In this document: positions 1-8,494 of the stretch, one piece after another
Position numbering within the stretch: the first letter of the stretch is position 1
How the letters are laid out: each line of letters starts with the position of its first letter
DNA from: a bacterium UBP3_UBA3054
GTDB lineage: Bacteria; Auribacterota; UBA3054
Direction: 5' to 3'
NCBI GenBank assembly: GCA_002366995.1
Contig: DFCM01000115.1
Coordinates: forward strand, 1 to 39,078
Length of the DNA stretch: 39,078 bases
Translations under genes and position numbers: made by a program
Notes under the pieces: model-generated
Told to the model about the DNA's origin: nothing
Databases searched by the model: none
Seen by the model: only the letters and a program-made list of their open reading frames with translations

Positions 1-564
1 TATTCCGGCTGCCGGACGAAAGTGAGCCGCGAGCAGCTTCCCGGCCGCTACGACCTTTACGTCAGGGACACCAACGCGAAAAAGACCGGTGCGGAGATCT
101 ATCCTCCCAGCTGCGTGGAGTTCGTCAAACAGTATGACGAAGCCGGTTTCAGGATCTTCATGTTCCGGGTCTACCCGATCGTCTGCCAGCCCGCGGACGG
201 CACCGTCATGCGCGTTATCAGTCTTCAGATGGTGGTCTCCTGCAAAGGCGAGGACCGCTACGAGAACGTGCCGATGGACGACCTCATCAGAGTCAAACGC
301 AAAGTCATGAACCCGAAAGCCTTGGAAAATCTGGTCGCCTCGGTTAAAGTCAGTCCCAAGAAAGGCTTGAGCATTGAGAAAGAAGGCTTTGCCGTTAGCC
401 GCGACAAAGGCCGGAACGTTTTCGCGGAAAATGCCCCTAAGAACAAGTGGCGCAAGGACGAATCCGGCTCTAATTCCGCCGACGGCAACCTGATAGAAGC
501 TCTTAAGCAAAACAACATCACGATAGAAGACGGCAGCGTGATGTTCTCTCCCATCCAATTCTGA
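1..564 (+). CDS. C-terminal part of an unrecognised protein, possibly a lipoprotein
   Basis: The reading frame is open from the first base, so the true start probably lies upstream, although a GTG at 22 could also serve. The first in-frame residues read YSGCRTKV. The SGC triplet resembles the end of a lipobox, so codon 4 may be the lipidated cysteine of an exported lipoprotein whose signal peptide is outside the window. The visible 187 residues form a hydrophilic domain containing RIFMFRVYPIVC and an alternating strand pattern (VISLQMVVSC), followed by a Lys/Asn-rich, low-complexity tail. No family is recognised. It is followed by a promoter region, not by a coupled gene, so it probably ends the preceding operon. 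The lipoprotein idea is inference. Confidence 0.6.
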   Translation, partial: YSGCRTKVSREQLPGRYDLYVRDTNAKKTGAEIYPPSCVEFVKQYDEAGFRIFMFRVYPIVCQPADGTVMRVISLQMVVSCKGEDRYENVPMDDLIRVKRKVMNPKALENLVASVKVSPKKGLSIEKEGFAVSRDKGRNVFAENAPKNKWRKDESGSNSADGNLIEALKQNNITIEDGSVMFSPIQF

Positions 565-604
565 TTTTGGCCCAAAATTGCCAAAAATTGGCCGTTTTTG
601 GCCC
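564..604. promoter_or_regulatory. Overlapping dyads upstream of the accBC promoter
   Basis: This stretch is built from TTGG/CCAA blocks. ATTTTGG (564-570) and CCAAAAT (572-578) form a 15-base palindrome around one central base. CCAAAAA (581-587) pairs with TTTTTGG (595-601) across 7 bases. TTTTGGCCC occurs at 565-573 and again at 596-604, 31 bases apart. AAAATTGCC (574) and AAAATTGGCC (584) are 10 bases apart. It sits immediately before the accB -35 box. It could be an operator array for a fatty-acid regulator or a terminator for the upstream gene. The symmetry is seen directly; the role is inference. Confidence 0.45.
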
Positions 605-609
605 GATAT

Positions 610-638
610 TTGCAAAATCTGCCCTGATTTCATAAAAT
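610..638 (+). promoter_or_regulatory. Promoter of accB-accC
   Basis: A -35 box TTGCAA (610-615) and a -10 box TAAAAT (633-638) are separated by exactly 17 bases, a good housekeeping-sigma match. Transcription would begin near 645, leaving a short leader with GGAG at 653-656 ahead of the accB ATG at 669. Confidence 0.6.
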
Positions 639-668
639 ATCCTAAATAATAACGGAGTTATTCATTTT

Positions 669-1160
669 ATGGATATCAAAGAAATCAAACATTTTCTCAA
701 ACTGATGGACGCCTACGGCCTCTGCGAATTCACTTTCGAGAACGCCGACGGCAAGATCTCTTTGAAGAGACCTCAGGGCGGAGCCCCATCCCAGGATTAC
801 GCTACTCTGAAGGTCTCTCCGGAGGAGGTTTTAAATTCCATCCCGGAACCGAGCGTACAAAAGCCGGCGCCAGAACCGAAGGCTGCGCAGCCCAAAGCTG
901 AAGCCAAGACGGAAAGCGACCTCGTTCCCATCAATTCTCCCATGGTCGGCACATTCTACGCCGCCGCCAGCCCGGACAGCCCGCCGCTCGTCACGGAAGG
1001 CCAGGCTGTAAGCGAGGAAACAACGGTGGCCGTTATCGAATCCATGAAGATCATGAGTGAGATCAAGGCGGAAACAAGAGGCGTCATTGCCAAGATCTGC
1101 GTTGGAAACGGTCAGCCGGTGGAATTCGGCCAGACACTCTTCTTAGTGCGCCCGGAATAG
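669..1160 (+). CDS. accB: Biotin carboxyl carrier protein of acetyl-CoA carboxylase
   Basis: This 163-residue protein carries the biotin that shuttles carboxyl groups from biotin carboxylase to the carboxyltransferase in malonyl-CoA synthesis, the first step of fatty-acid synthesis. Residues 1-35 match the AccB N-terminus. Residues 50-82 are a Pro/Ala/Lys-rich flexible linker. Residues 84-163 form the biotinyl domain with PMVGTFY and the attachment site ESMKIM, placing biotin on Lys127; Ser replaces the commoner Ala before Met. Length is normal for the family. The start has GGAG upstream. accC follows after 4 bases, the standard accBC pair. The carboxyltransferase genes accA and accD are not in this window. 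Confidence 0.95.
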   Translation: MDIKEIKHFLKLMDAYGLCEFTFENADGKISLKRPQGGAPSQDYATLKVSPEEVLNSIPEPSVQKPAPEPKAAQPKAEAKTESDLVPINSPMVGTFYAAASPDSPPLVTEGQAVSEETTVAVIESMKIMSEIKAETRGVIAKICVGNGQPVEFGQTLFLVRPE

Positions 1161-1164
1161 AAAA

Positions 1165-2517
1165 ATGTTTCGCAAGATACTTATAGCCAACAGGGGCGAG
1201 ATCGCGTTAAGAGTGATCCGCGCCTGTCGGGAAATGGGTATAGCAAGCGTGGCGGTCTTCAGCGAAGCCGACAGGAATTCGCTGCACGTCAGATACGCCG
1301 ACGAAGCTTACTGCATAGGCAGAGCCCCGGCTTCCGACAGTTACCTGAACATTCCCCGCATCATCGCGGCCTGCGAAGTTTCCGACGCTGACGCCGTGCA
1401 TCCCGGCTACGGCTTCCTTTCCGAGAACGCCCATTTCGCCGAGATCATCAACTCCTGCGACATGACTTTCATCGGCCCCACCAGCGAAGCCATCTCCGCC
1501 CTGGGCGACAAAGCCAACGCGAGGGACCTGGCCGTAAAGCACAATGTTCCCGTCGTGCCGGGAAGCGACGGCCCCGTCAACGATTACGCTTCGCTTCTTA
1601 GGGAAGCGACAAGAATAGGCTACCCCATCATCGTGAAAGCTTCCGCCGGCGGCGGCGGACGCGGCATGCGCGTCGTCAGGAACGAGGAAGAGCTTCAGAA
1701 AGCCTTCGAGACCGCGAGGAAGGAAGCGGAAGCGGCCTTCGGCAATCCCGAAGTTTACATCGAGAAATTTTTGGAAAGATCCCGCCATGTGGAAGTCCAG
1801 ATCCTGGCTGACAAGGACGGGACCTGCGTCCACCTTGGCGAGCGCGACTGCACCATGCAGAGAAGGCACCAGAAGCTTTTGGAAGAATCGCCTTCTCCCA
1901 TAGTCGACGAAGCGCGCCGCAAAGAAATGGGCGAAGCGGCCTGCCGCATTGCCCTGGCCGCGAATTACGTGGGCGCCGGCACGGTGGAATTCATTGTCGA
2001 CGAAGACACCAACGAATATTACTTCATGGAAATGAACGCCCGCGTTCAGGTCGAGCACGGCGTCACGGAGATGGAAGCCGACGTGGATATAGTCAGGCGC
2101 CAGATCATGGTTGCTGCGGGCGAACCTCTCGGGCTTTCCCAGGAAGACATACGTTTGAGCGGCTGGACCATCGAATGCCGCATAAACGCTGAGGATCCGG
2201 AGCACGACTTCCGTCCTAATCCCGGAAAGATCACGACTTATAATCTGCCCGGAGGCCCGGGCGTCAGAGTCGATTCGATCGCTTACGCCGGCTACGAGAT
2301 CTCGCCTTACTACGATTCCATGGTGGCGAAACTGATGGTCCATTCGAGAGACCGCATAGCGGCAATCAGGCGCATGCTGAGGGCGCTTGACGAATTCGAG
2401 ATCGGCGGCATCAAGACGACGATACCTCTCTTCAAAAATCTTCTGAAGCAGCCCGCCTTCATAAGGGGCGACCGATACAACACCAACTTCGTCGAGGAGT
2501 GGCTCAAGAAGCAATGA
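1165..2517 (+). CDS. accC: Biotin carboxylase subunit of acetyl-CoA carboxylase
   Basis: The 450-residue protein carboxylates the biotin on AccB using ATP and bicarbonate. It has the full family layout: an N-terminal domain starting FRKILIANRGEIALRVIRA, an ATP-grasp domain with the glycine-rich loop SAGGGGRGMR near residues 164-173, the metal- and ATP-binding stretch around FMEMNARVQVEH, and a C-terminal biotin carboxylase domain with ECRINAEDP. Length is normal (E. coli AccC is about 449). The stop codon overlaps the start of the following PHP gene (ATGA), so the two are probably translationally coupled. No key residue appears to be missing. Confidence 0.96.
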   Translation: MFRKILIANRGEIALRVIRACREMGIASVAVFSEADRNSLHVRYADEAYCIGRAPASDSYLNIPRIIAACEVSDADAVHPGYGFLSENAHFAEIINSCDMTFIGPTSEAISALGDKANARDLAVKHNVPVVPGSDGPVNDYASLLREATRIGYPIIVKASAGGGGRGMRVVRNEEELQKAFETARKEAEAAFGNPEVYIEKFLERSRHVEVQILADKDGTCVHLGERDCTMQRRHQKLLEESPSPIVDEARRKEMGEAACRIALAANYVGAGTVEFIVDEDTNEYYFMEMNARVQVEHGVTEMEADVDIVRRQIMVAAGEPLGLSQEDIRLSGWTIECRINAEDPEHDFRPNPGKITTYNLPGGPGVRVDSIAYAGYEISPYYDSMVAKLMVHSRDRIAAIRRMLRALDEFEIGGIKTTIPLFKNLLKQPAFIRGDRYNTNFVEEWLKKQ

Positions 2518-3389
2518 TCGACCTTCACCTTCACAGCATATATTCCGACGGCACCAGCACGCCTAGGGAATTGGTCGAGCAGGGAGTAAGGCTCGGTCTC
2601 AGGGCCATAGCCCTGACGGATCACGACACTGTGAATGGCATCGACGAATTGTCCGCCGCCGCGAAAGAGCATCGGATGGATTTCATTCCCGGCGTGGAAT
2701 TGTCCGCCGGCACCTTCTCACTAAGGAAAGACCATCAGAAGGAAGTGCACATCCTTGGTTATTTCCCGAGGTGGGACGACAAACTCAAGTCCGCCCTGGA
2801 GCCCTTGCGCCAGGTACAGTCCTGGAGAGAGGAACGCAACCGCTCGATCGTTGAGAAATTGCGGAGCTATCACGTCCCCGTGACATACGAGGAGCTGGTC
2901 GAGCTGGCCGGCAGCAACAACGTCGGCCGTCCGCATTTCGCTCATTGGCTCATCGAGAACGGCTACGCCCACACCGTCAGCGAGGCGTTCCAGCAGTTCC
3001 TGACTCCGGGCGCTTTGACTTTCACGGAACGCAAGACCTTCGACATCGCGGGATCCATCGACCTCATAAGGTCGGCGGGAGGTGTTGCGGTGCTCGCGCA
3101 TCCCAAGGCGCTGCATATTTTCTCGGACGACGATTTTGAGAATTTTTTGAAAGGCATGGTCGACAAGGGATTGGAAGGCATAGAGGTCTACTGCTCTGTG
3201 CATCTGCCGGCCGACATCAGGCGCTACGAGAGAATGGCGCAGAAGTTTAATTTGATCATGACCGGCGGCACGGATTTCCACGGCAAGATGAAACCTGACA
3301 TCAGGATGGGCTACGGTTTCGGCTACACAAAAGTGGACGATTCCGTCTACGACAAGCTCAAGGCAAAATTGGATTCTAAAAAACAATAA
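2514..3389 (+). CDS. PHP-domain phosphatase, TrpH/YciV-like (nucleoside 3',5'-bisphosphate phosphatase / RNase AM family)
   Basis: This 291-residue protein begins MIDLHLHSIYSDGT and contains ALTDHDTV, PGVELSAG, VLAHPK and TGGTDFHG. These are the metal-binding histidines and aspartates of the PHP fold that hold its di- or trinuclear metal centre. E. coli members hydrolyse 3',5'-bisphosphonucleotides and trim short RNA 5' ends; that activity is inferred here from family membership. The ATG at 2514 overlaps the accC stop (ATGA) and places the HxH motif at the very N-terminus, as in relatives. A GTG at 2499 would add only five residues. It is probably co-transcribed with accBC. Confidence 0.88.
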   Translation: MIDLHLHSIYSDGTSTPRELVEQGVRLGLRAIALTDHDTVNGIDELSAAAKEHRMDFIPGVELSAGTFSLRKDHQKEVHILGYFPRWDDKLKSALEPLRQVQSWREERNRSIVEKLRSYHVPVTYEELVELAGSNNVGRPHFAHWLIENGYAHTVSEAFQQFLTPGALTFTERKTFDIAGSIDLIRSAGGVAVLAHPKALHIFSDDDFENFLKGMVDKGLEGIEVYCSVHLPADIRRYERMAQKFNLIMTGGTDFHGKMKPDIRMGYGFGYTKVDDSVYDKLKAKLDSKKQ

Positions 3390-3398
3390 CCATAAAAT
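3369..3398 (+). promoter_or_regulatory. Possible internal promoter before the TIM-barrel gene
   Basis: TTGGAT (3369-3374) and TAAAAT (3393-3398) are 18 bases apart and lie over the end of the PHP gene. AGAGG just before the ATG at 3410 is the ribosome binding site. This could start an additional transcript for the two sugar-metabolism genes. It is a weak call, since AT-rich ends of genes give such matches by chance. Confidence 0.3.
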
Positions 3399-3409
3399 TA
3401 AGAGGCAAT

Positions 3410-4264
3410 ATGAAAAATCGTATCGGCGTCATCGCTTTCATGAGACCCGAAGGCGGAACCCTGAAACAAGTGGCCGCCCACAAGCTCGACACCTGCCAGC
3501 TGGTCAGCTGGAACCCCAAGCACTGGACGGACGAAATGGCCGAGCAGGTCAAGGCTGAGATCAAGGAATCCGGCATCAAGCCCACGGCTTTCTGGGCCGG
3601 CTGGGCAGGCCCCGCGGTCTGGGACCTTCTGTCCGGACCGGCCACGCTGGGCCTTGTTCCCCCGGCTTTCCGTTTCCAGCGCATCCAGTCCATGCTGGCG
3701 GCCGGCGACTTCGCCAAGAAGATCGGGCTTCCCGCCGTCATCACGCACCTCGGCTTCATCCCCGAGTGGCCCCGCGACAGAGACTTCGGCGACCTGGTGG
3801 ACGCTGTCAAATACATCGCCCGCTATTACAAGAGACTGGGCTTGCAGTTCTGGTTCGAGACCGGCCAGGAAACGCCTGTTACGATGCTTCGACTGATCCA
3901 GCAGACCGGCATGGACAACCTCGGCATCAACCTCGACCCCGCCAACCTCATCCTTTACGGCAAGGCCAATCCCATCGACGCCCTGGACGTCTTCGGACAG
4001 TACGTCAAAAATATCCACGCCAAGGACGCCTTCTATCCCACCGATCCCATGCATCTGGGCGAGGAAGTCAAGGTCGGCACCGGCAAGGTCGATTTCCCGC
4101 GCTTCGTGAAGCGCCTGGGCGAGATCGGCTTCAAGGGCGAATTCATCATCGAACGCGAAATTGACGGCGATCAGCAGATCAAGGACATCAACGAGACCGT
4201 GAAGTACCTGAGGAAACTTTTCGTCAACACCCCCGCCAAACGCGCTAAAAAAGCTACGAAATAA
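3410..4264 (+). CDS. Sugar phosphate isomerase/epimerase-like TIM-barrel protein
   Basis: The 284-residue protein belongs to the xylose-isomerase-like / AP-endonuclease-2 TIM-barrel superfamily. Likely metal ligands are Glu150 (FETGQET), Asp176 (NLDPANL), His203 (NIHAKDA) and Glu248 or Glu250 (FIIERE), spaced as in the superfamily. Such enzymes isomerise or epimerise sugars, keto-sugars or inositol derivatives; the substrate cannot be read from sequence. The last 15 residues are a Lys/Ala-rich basic tail. The next gene, 11 bases on, is a Gfo/Idh dehydrogenase. This pairing is common in carbohydrate or cyclitol catabolism, where one enzyme oxidises and the other isomerises. Confidence 0.82.
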   Translation: MKNRIGVIAFMRPEGGTLKQVAAHKLDTCQLVSWNPKHWTDEMAEQVKAEIKESGIKPTAFWAGWAGPAVWDLLSGPATLGLVPPAFRFQRIQSMLAAGDFAKKIGLPAVITHLGFIPEWPRDRDFGDLVDAVKYIARYYKRLGLQFWFETGQETPVTMLRLIQQTGMDNLGINLDPANLILYGKANPIDALDVFGQYVKNIHAKDAFYPTDPMHLGEEVKVGTGKVDFPRFVKRLGEIGFKGEFIIEREIDGDQQIKDINETVKYLRKLFVNTPAKRAKKATK

Positions 4265-4275
4265 GGAGAGAATAA

Positions 4276-5319
4276 ATGAGCACACAACCCGCTTACGGCG
4301 CCAAGGCTAAGAGCCAGGGCGTTCTCAAGGTCGGCTTCGTCGGAACCGGCAACATTTCCTGGACACACCTGCGCATTCTTGAAAAGCGCAAAGATATCAA
4401 GATAGTTTCCCTCTGCGACATCGTGGAAGACCACGCCAAGGAAAAACAGGCCGTCTTTGGCGGCGACATCTTCCTTGATCACGTGGACATGCTGAAGAAA
4501 GGTCCCAAGCTCGACGCTGTCTGGGTCTGCACTCCTTCCACCGCCAGGGAAGAGATCCTTGTCAACTGCACCAAGGCCGGGCTTCCCGTCTTCTGCGAAA
4601 AGCCGGCGGAACGCAAAGTTTCCGTCGCCAAACGCATTGCCGACAAGCTCGACAAGATCCCTGGCGCGAGAGTCCAGATCGGCTACGTCTTCCGTTCCAT
4701 GGCCCTGACGCAGCGCCTCAAAGAAATGATGGCTGACGACAAGATCCACACCTTCATGTCCGCCTACGCCTGCGGCGCTTCCACGCAGAATCTTCTGCCC
4801 GCCTGGTTCTATGACAACGATCTCTCGGGCGGCGCCCTGGTCGACCAGGCCACCCACAATTTCGACTGGCTGAGATATCTCTTCGGCGAAGTGGTGGAAG
4901 TTTCCGGCTTCGCGACCAATCCTTTCCGCAAAAAGACCATGAGCAAAAAGGGCAACTACACCATCGACGAAACGATAGCGATGTCCCTGAAGTTCGCCAA
5001 CGGCATCACCGGCACGCACACGCATTCCTGGCTGGCCGACACCTGGCGCAACGAAGTGGTCCTCTTCGGCGAGAAGAGAAAGTACCACGTTAACCTCGGC
5101 ACCTGCACCATCAAGGTCGAGAGCGCGAGGGAAGAGACTCTCTTCACCCAGAGGAGCGGAACGATGTACGTTTACGAAAACGAGAAGTTCATCGACGCCG
5201 TCCGTAGCGGCGACTGGTCCAAGAACCCCTCCACTTACCGCGACGCCGCGAAGTCCCTGGCCCTTACCCAGGCCTGCATCGACTCCCTGAACAAAGGCAT
5301 CCAGAAAGTGAAGTTCTAA
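4276..5319 (+). CDS. Gfo/Idh/MocA-family NAD(P)-dependent oxidoreductase
   Basis: The 347-residue protein has an N-terminal Rossmann fold (VGFVGTGNIS, residues 19-28), the family EKP motif in CEKPAERK near residue 110, and a C-terminal substrate domain with DQATHNFDWLRYLFG, which supplies the usual catalytic His/Asp pair. Members oxidise or reduce sugars and inositols using NAD(P). GGAG lies before the ATG. It follows the TIM-barrel isomerase by 11 bases, so they very likely share a pathway. Its TAA stop overlaps the stop of the opposing pseudopilin-like gene by four bases (5316-5319), leaving no intergenic terminator. Confidence 0.85.
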   Translation: MSTQPAYGAKAKSQGVLKVGFVGTGNISWTHLRILEKRKDIKIVSLCDIVEDHAKEKQAVFGGDIFLDHVDMLKKGPKLDAVWVCTPSTAREEILVNCTKAGLPVFCEKPAERKVSVAKRIADKLDKIPGARVQIGYVFRSMALTQRLKEMMADDKIHTFMSAYACGASTQNLLPAWFYDNDLSGGALVDQATHNFDWLRYLFGEVVEVSGFATNPFRKKTMSKKGNYTIDETIAMSLKFANGITGTHTHSWLADTWRNEVVLFGEKRKYHVNLGTCTIKVESAREETLFTQRSGTMYVYENEKFIDAVRSGDWSKNPSTYRDAAKSLALTQACIDSLNKGIQKVKF

Positions 5320-8300
5320 TTCGCCAGTTCACGAAAGCTGATCTTTCGGCGGCTGGTCTTGGGATCTCTTTGGCCAACCGTCAAAAGATAGAAATAACGG
5401 TTCGAAGCAACGGTTATTTCAAGCCGAAAGAGCGCTGTCAAGAGATAGCGCTCTTTTTCTTTGCCGTAAAGTTCAGGAGGGATTGTGAGAGGGATCGGCC
5501 CTTTGACACTGCCTGGCAAATTGGCGATCTTAACGGGACGCTTGGCGGGGGAGACGGCGATGCCCCGGAACCAGGCGCGCTTCGATCCTTTGGGATCGTT
5601 CAGACCCTTGGCGGTCAGGCTCAGCCTGAGGCAGCCCTTATTGGAAATATGGCGCGCTTCAAGCGCGGAAAGATACGCGGCGTCGTTCTTGCCCAAGCGG
5701 AGAGCGGGGAATTTTACCCAAGCGTTTTCAGACCAGTCGAAGAGCTCCGGCTCAAGCAGGGCGTTGTGATTCTCTTCCAAAAATTCCCCGGAATCTATGG
5801 CGTCGGAAACTCCTTTCAAATACAGCTCTCCTCCGACGCAGTCCCAAAGGTTCGAGAACGTCCATTCGCTTCGCGCGTTGTTCTTGTGAGCGGTGTAAAA
5901 AATGTTTCCGTATCCCGGGCCGAGGGCGGCGATCCCTTCCTTGAAGGACTTCACGCGTTTGCGGCCGGGAAGGGAAAGACCGCCCGGGAAAACGACGTTG
6001 TCAAAACTGCCGGTCACGGCGAAGGTTTCGCCTTTCAATTCGCCGGAGAGGAAGCGGATCTTCTGCCCGGCCCAGAAATCGGCGGGCCAGGAGATCTTTG
6101 AAAAAGCGAAGCCTTTCTCGGTCTTTTCCGCCCTTCCTCCGGCGAGCTGCCAAGCCCCTTCATGGAAGGCTTCCGAGGCGGGGAACTCTTTGCTGTAAAG
6201 GGAGAGCGCGTTGCTATGGAGATAGCTCTCAACAAGCCTTGGATCGTCCAGGACTGCCAGGACTTCCGCGTCGTTCGTGAGCGGTCGGTCGAAAAAAGAT
6301 CTGGGTTCCGCGGGAGTGAAATTTTTAAAGGGCGTTTCGTTCAGGCGCCAGACGTCGTTTTCAAATTTCAGGGAGGAATAGCGCCTGGCGTCCTTCGGCC
6401 TTCTTATGCCTTTCGTTCTGGCGGCCGCCTGGGAATATTCGTTCTTCAAGGTCAGGGAGGCGTACTCCACATGGCGGGGGAGCCCTATGATCCTGAGACG
6501 GTCGCCGGGAACCAGGTTGGCGTAACGCTCCAGCCTAAGGTTGGAGAAGACGAGGGTGTTCTTGTTGTTGCCGCCCTCTATGGGGAAGCGCAGCCCGTCC
6601 TTTATTTCCGCCACTTCGTCGATCAGTTCGTCCTTTTCCCAGAGCGCGTTTTTGCAGCCGACATAGGTGTAATACTGCGCGCCTTTTTTCAACTCCCTGA
6701 CCTCGCTTATCTCGTAATCGAGACCCCAGCTCCCGCTTGGCAAAGAGATGACGGAATCCCTCGCTGACATGGAGGCGTCAAGCGGTCGGAAACCGTATTC
6801 CAGGCAGGCGATCTCGGATGAATCGGTAAGATAGAATCTGGCGCCCGGATAGAGGGCGGCATCAGTAGGGAGTATTCCCAAGAGAGTGCTGCCGCTTCCC
6901 GTCTGCGCTGTGAGGCGCCAATTTGAGAGCAGAAGCGGAGATCCGCTTTCATTTACTATCGCGATGATGTCCGGGCGGCGGAAATAGACGCTGTTTATTC
7001 TGACGCGCTTATTCGGCGCGCAGTCTGAAGGACTTTTCACAAGAAGCTCCATTTCTCCAAGTGGGCCGCTTTTCTGCGGCTTTCCTTTCGCGTAAGGGAA
7101 GGCGTATTGGTCCGCTTCGATCTCCTCGCCGTCTATTACTAGCTTTTTGCTTCTGTTCATTCCGTATGTTCCGTCTTTGAGGGGGACAGGGAAGTTGGCG
7201 TCCTGAAGCTGGACTTCGTAGTACTTTCCTTTCATCAGATCGCTCACTGCTAGCCAGAGCGCTTGACCGCCCGCTTCGGAATAGAGCGTTTCGGAATGGA
7301 TCCAGCCTCTCAGCTGCGCGAAGCGAAAGCTCGAGTTGGTGATCGAGTTGAAGAGTCCTTCCTCGTCTTTCAAAACAAGGCTGTCGCCGTCGGAATCCAA
7401 GATCTTGAAGACCGCCCTCGGCGTTATGCCTTTCACGGCCAGACCGAAAAAAGCTATGCGGCAGTTTTGCCAGAGATGATCCTCTGGGAACTGCCTGCGC
7501 TTCTTTTTCTGCCAGCTTTTCAAAAGCGTTCCTTCGGAGTCTTCCGTCAGGGCGTCGGATGACAGTTTCACAAAGACCCTGCCGTTCTCCTTTCTGCATT
7601 CGTCTTTCAGAACATGCCTTGCGGCTTTTGGGTCGAAGAGCTCCCTTTGCGCCGGAGCGTCTTCCGTTACGGGAGCGTTTTCGTCGTAATCCCTTCCGCC
7701 GTAGAAGTACGGCAGCGACGTTACGGCTCTTTCCTTGTAGATTGCGTTGGCGCGGTAGGCGAACCTCAGTTCGCTGCCGTCGTCGCTTAGGATCTCGGAG
7801 AAGTTGATCGCTTCGGCTCCGTAGATCCCGGCGTGCTCCTGAAGGGCGTGGTTCTCGTCGCACTCGTCGCTTAGGATAAGCGCCAGTTCCAGAAGAGCGC
7901 GGTCTTCCGCGTCTTTGTTTTCGCATTTCATTTTGGCAAGCATTCCTTTCGGCGAGGCGAGAGAAACGGCGCTTTGACTTTGCCAGGCGCTGCCGTCCCA
8001 GAATTCCTGGTAGGCCGCGTTGTCGGGAAGGGGCGTTATCTTAACGGAGTAGTCGACTCCGTTTACCAAAAAGGGACCGGCTTTCCCTTCCTGCAGCCAG
8101 GAGCCGGGATGGTTTATTTCCGCCGCTTCCAAAAGGGCTTTCACGTGTTCTATGGCGGACAGGCATATGAGCTTTTCCCTATCAGAGCGGTTCAGATTTT
8201 CGCTCAGCTGTTTTTCAAAGCTGAGCTCCAGGGCGAAAATGATCGCCAGGGCGCCAAGGCAGTATAGGAAAAGCAAGATTGCCGGCAGTACGAAACCGCT

Positions 8301-8324
8301 ATTGCTGTTTTTTTTGAAAAGCAT
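5316..8324 (-). CDS. Giant pseudopilin-like (GspK/PilX-type) protein with a lamin-tail-like domain
   Basis: This 1002-residue protein starts with a short basic leader and SGFVLPAILL (residues 9-18), then a hydrophobic helix to about residue 33, the class III (prepilin) pattern. Position +5 after the cleavage glycine is not Glu, as in GspK-type minor pseudopilins. It is far longer than GspK (about 300 residues). Residues 441-545 (RINSVYF, IVNESGSPLLLSNWRL, LYPGARFYLTD) resemble a lamin-tail domain, a beta-sandwich found in secreted proteins. The rest is beta-rich and unrecognised. The likely role is an envelope protein assembled by a type II secretion or type IV pilus machine; this is inference. 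No other secretion gene adjoins it. AAAGG lies before the ATG. Confidence 0.6.
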   Translation of the reverse strand: MLFKKNSNSGFVLPAILLFLYCLGALAIIFALELSFEKQLSENLNRSDREKLICLSAIEHVKALLEAAEINHPGSWLQEGKAGPFLVNGVDYSVKITPLPDNAAYQEFWDGSAWQSQSAVSLASPKGMLAKMKCENKDAEDRALLELALILSDECDENHALQEHAGIYGAEAINFSEILSDDGSELRFAYRANAIYKERAVTSLPYFYGGRDYDENAPVTEDAPAQRELFDPKAARHVLKDECRKENGRVFVKLSSDALTEDSEGTLLKSWQKKKRRQFPEDHLWQNCRIAFFGLAVKGITPRAVFKILDSDGDSLVLKDEEGLFNSITNSSFRFAQLRGWIHSETLYSEAGGQALWLAVSDLMKGKYYEVQLQDANFPVPLKDGTYGMNRSKKLVIDGEEIEADQYAFPYAKGKPQKSGPLGEMELLVKSPSDCAPNKRVRINSVYFRRPDIIAIVNESGSPLLLSNWRLTAQTGSGSTLLGILPTDAALYPGARFYLTDSSEIACLEYGFRPLDASMSARDSVISLPSGSWGLDYEISEVRELKKGAQYYTYVGCKNALWEKDELIDEVAEIKDGLRFPIEGGNNKNTLVFSNLRLERYANLVPGDRLRIIGLPRHVEYASLTLKNEYSQAAARTKGIRRPKDARRYSSLKFENDVWRLNETPFKNFTPAEPRSFFDRPLTNDAEVLAVLDDPRLVESYLHSNALSLYSKEFPASEAFHEGAWQLAGGRAEKTEKGFAFSKISWPADFWAGQKIRFLSGELKGETFAVTGSFDNVVFPGGLSLPGRKRVKSFKEGIAALGPGYGNIFYTAHKNNARSEWTFSNLWDCVGGELYLKGVSDAIDSGEFLEENHNALLEPELFDWSENAWVKFPALRLGKNDAAYLSALEARHISNKGCLRLSLTAKGLNDPKGSKRAWFRGIAVSPAKRPVKIANLPGSVKGPIPLTIPPELYGKEKERYLLTALFRLEITVASNRYFYLLTVGQRDPKTSRRKISFRELAN
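5427..5460 (+). terminator. Intrinsic terminator for the acc/Gfo operon, inside the opposing gene
   Basis: AAAGAGCGCT (5427-5436) and AGCGCTCTTT (5447-5456) form a perfect 10-base-pair stem with a 10-base loop. On the + strand it runs into a T-rich tract (about 5453-5460). It is 108 bases past the Gfo/Idh stop and within the 3' coding part of the opposite-strand gene. A weaker stem (5391-5398 with 5413-5420) precedes it. On the - strand the stem is not followed by a comparable T-run. Confidence 0.6.
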
Positions 8325-8405
8325 GCCATATTCTACCTTTTACAAACTATTTAGCTTGTGGTGAAAAAGGCGGTGGCAATGTCGTTTTTTTGCTGACATT
8401 TCGCC

Positions 8406-8434
8406 TTGTAATTTCAGGCGAGGTTTGGTAAAAT
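8406..8434 (+). promoter_or_regulatory. Promoter of the helicase operon
   Basis: TTGTAA (8406-8411) and TAAAAT (8429-8434) are 17 bases apart, with an extended -10 TGG (8426-8428). The start codon is 60 bases downstream, without a clear ribosome binding site. Just upstream, AAGGCG (8367), AATGTC (8379), GACATT (8395) and CGCCTT (8402) form an interrupted hairpin; on the - strand it is followed by TTTTT, so it may block leftward transcription. Confidence 0.55.
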
Positions 8435-8494
8435 AAACATATAAAGGTACTTGATATTTATTGAACTTTTAACCAATTCACCCGCTCCACTCTT

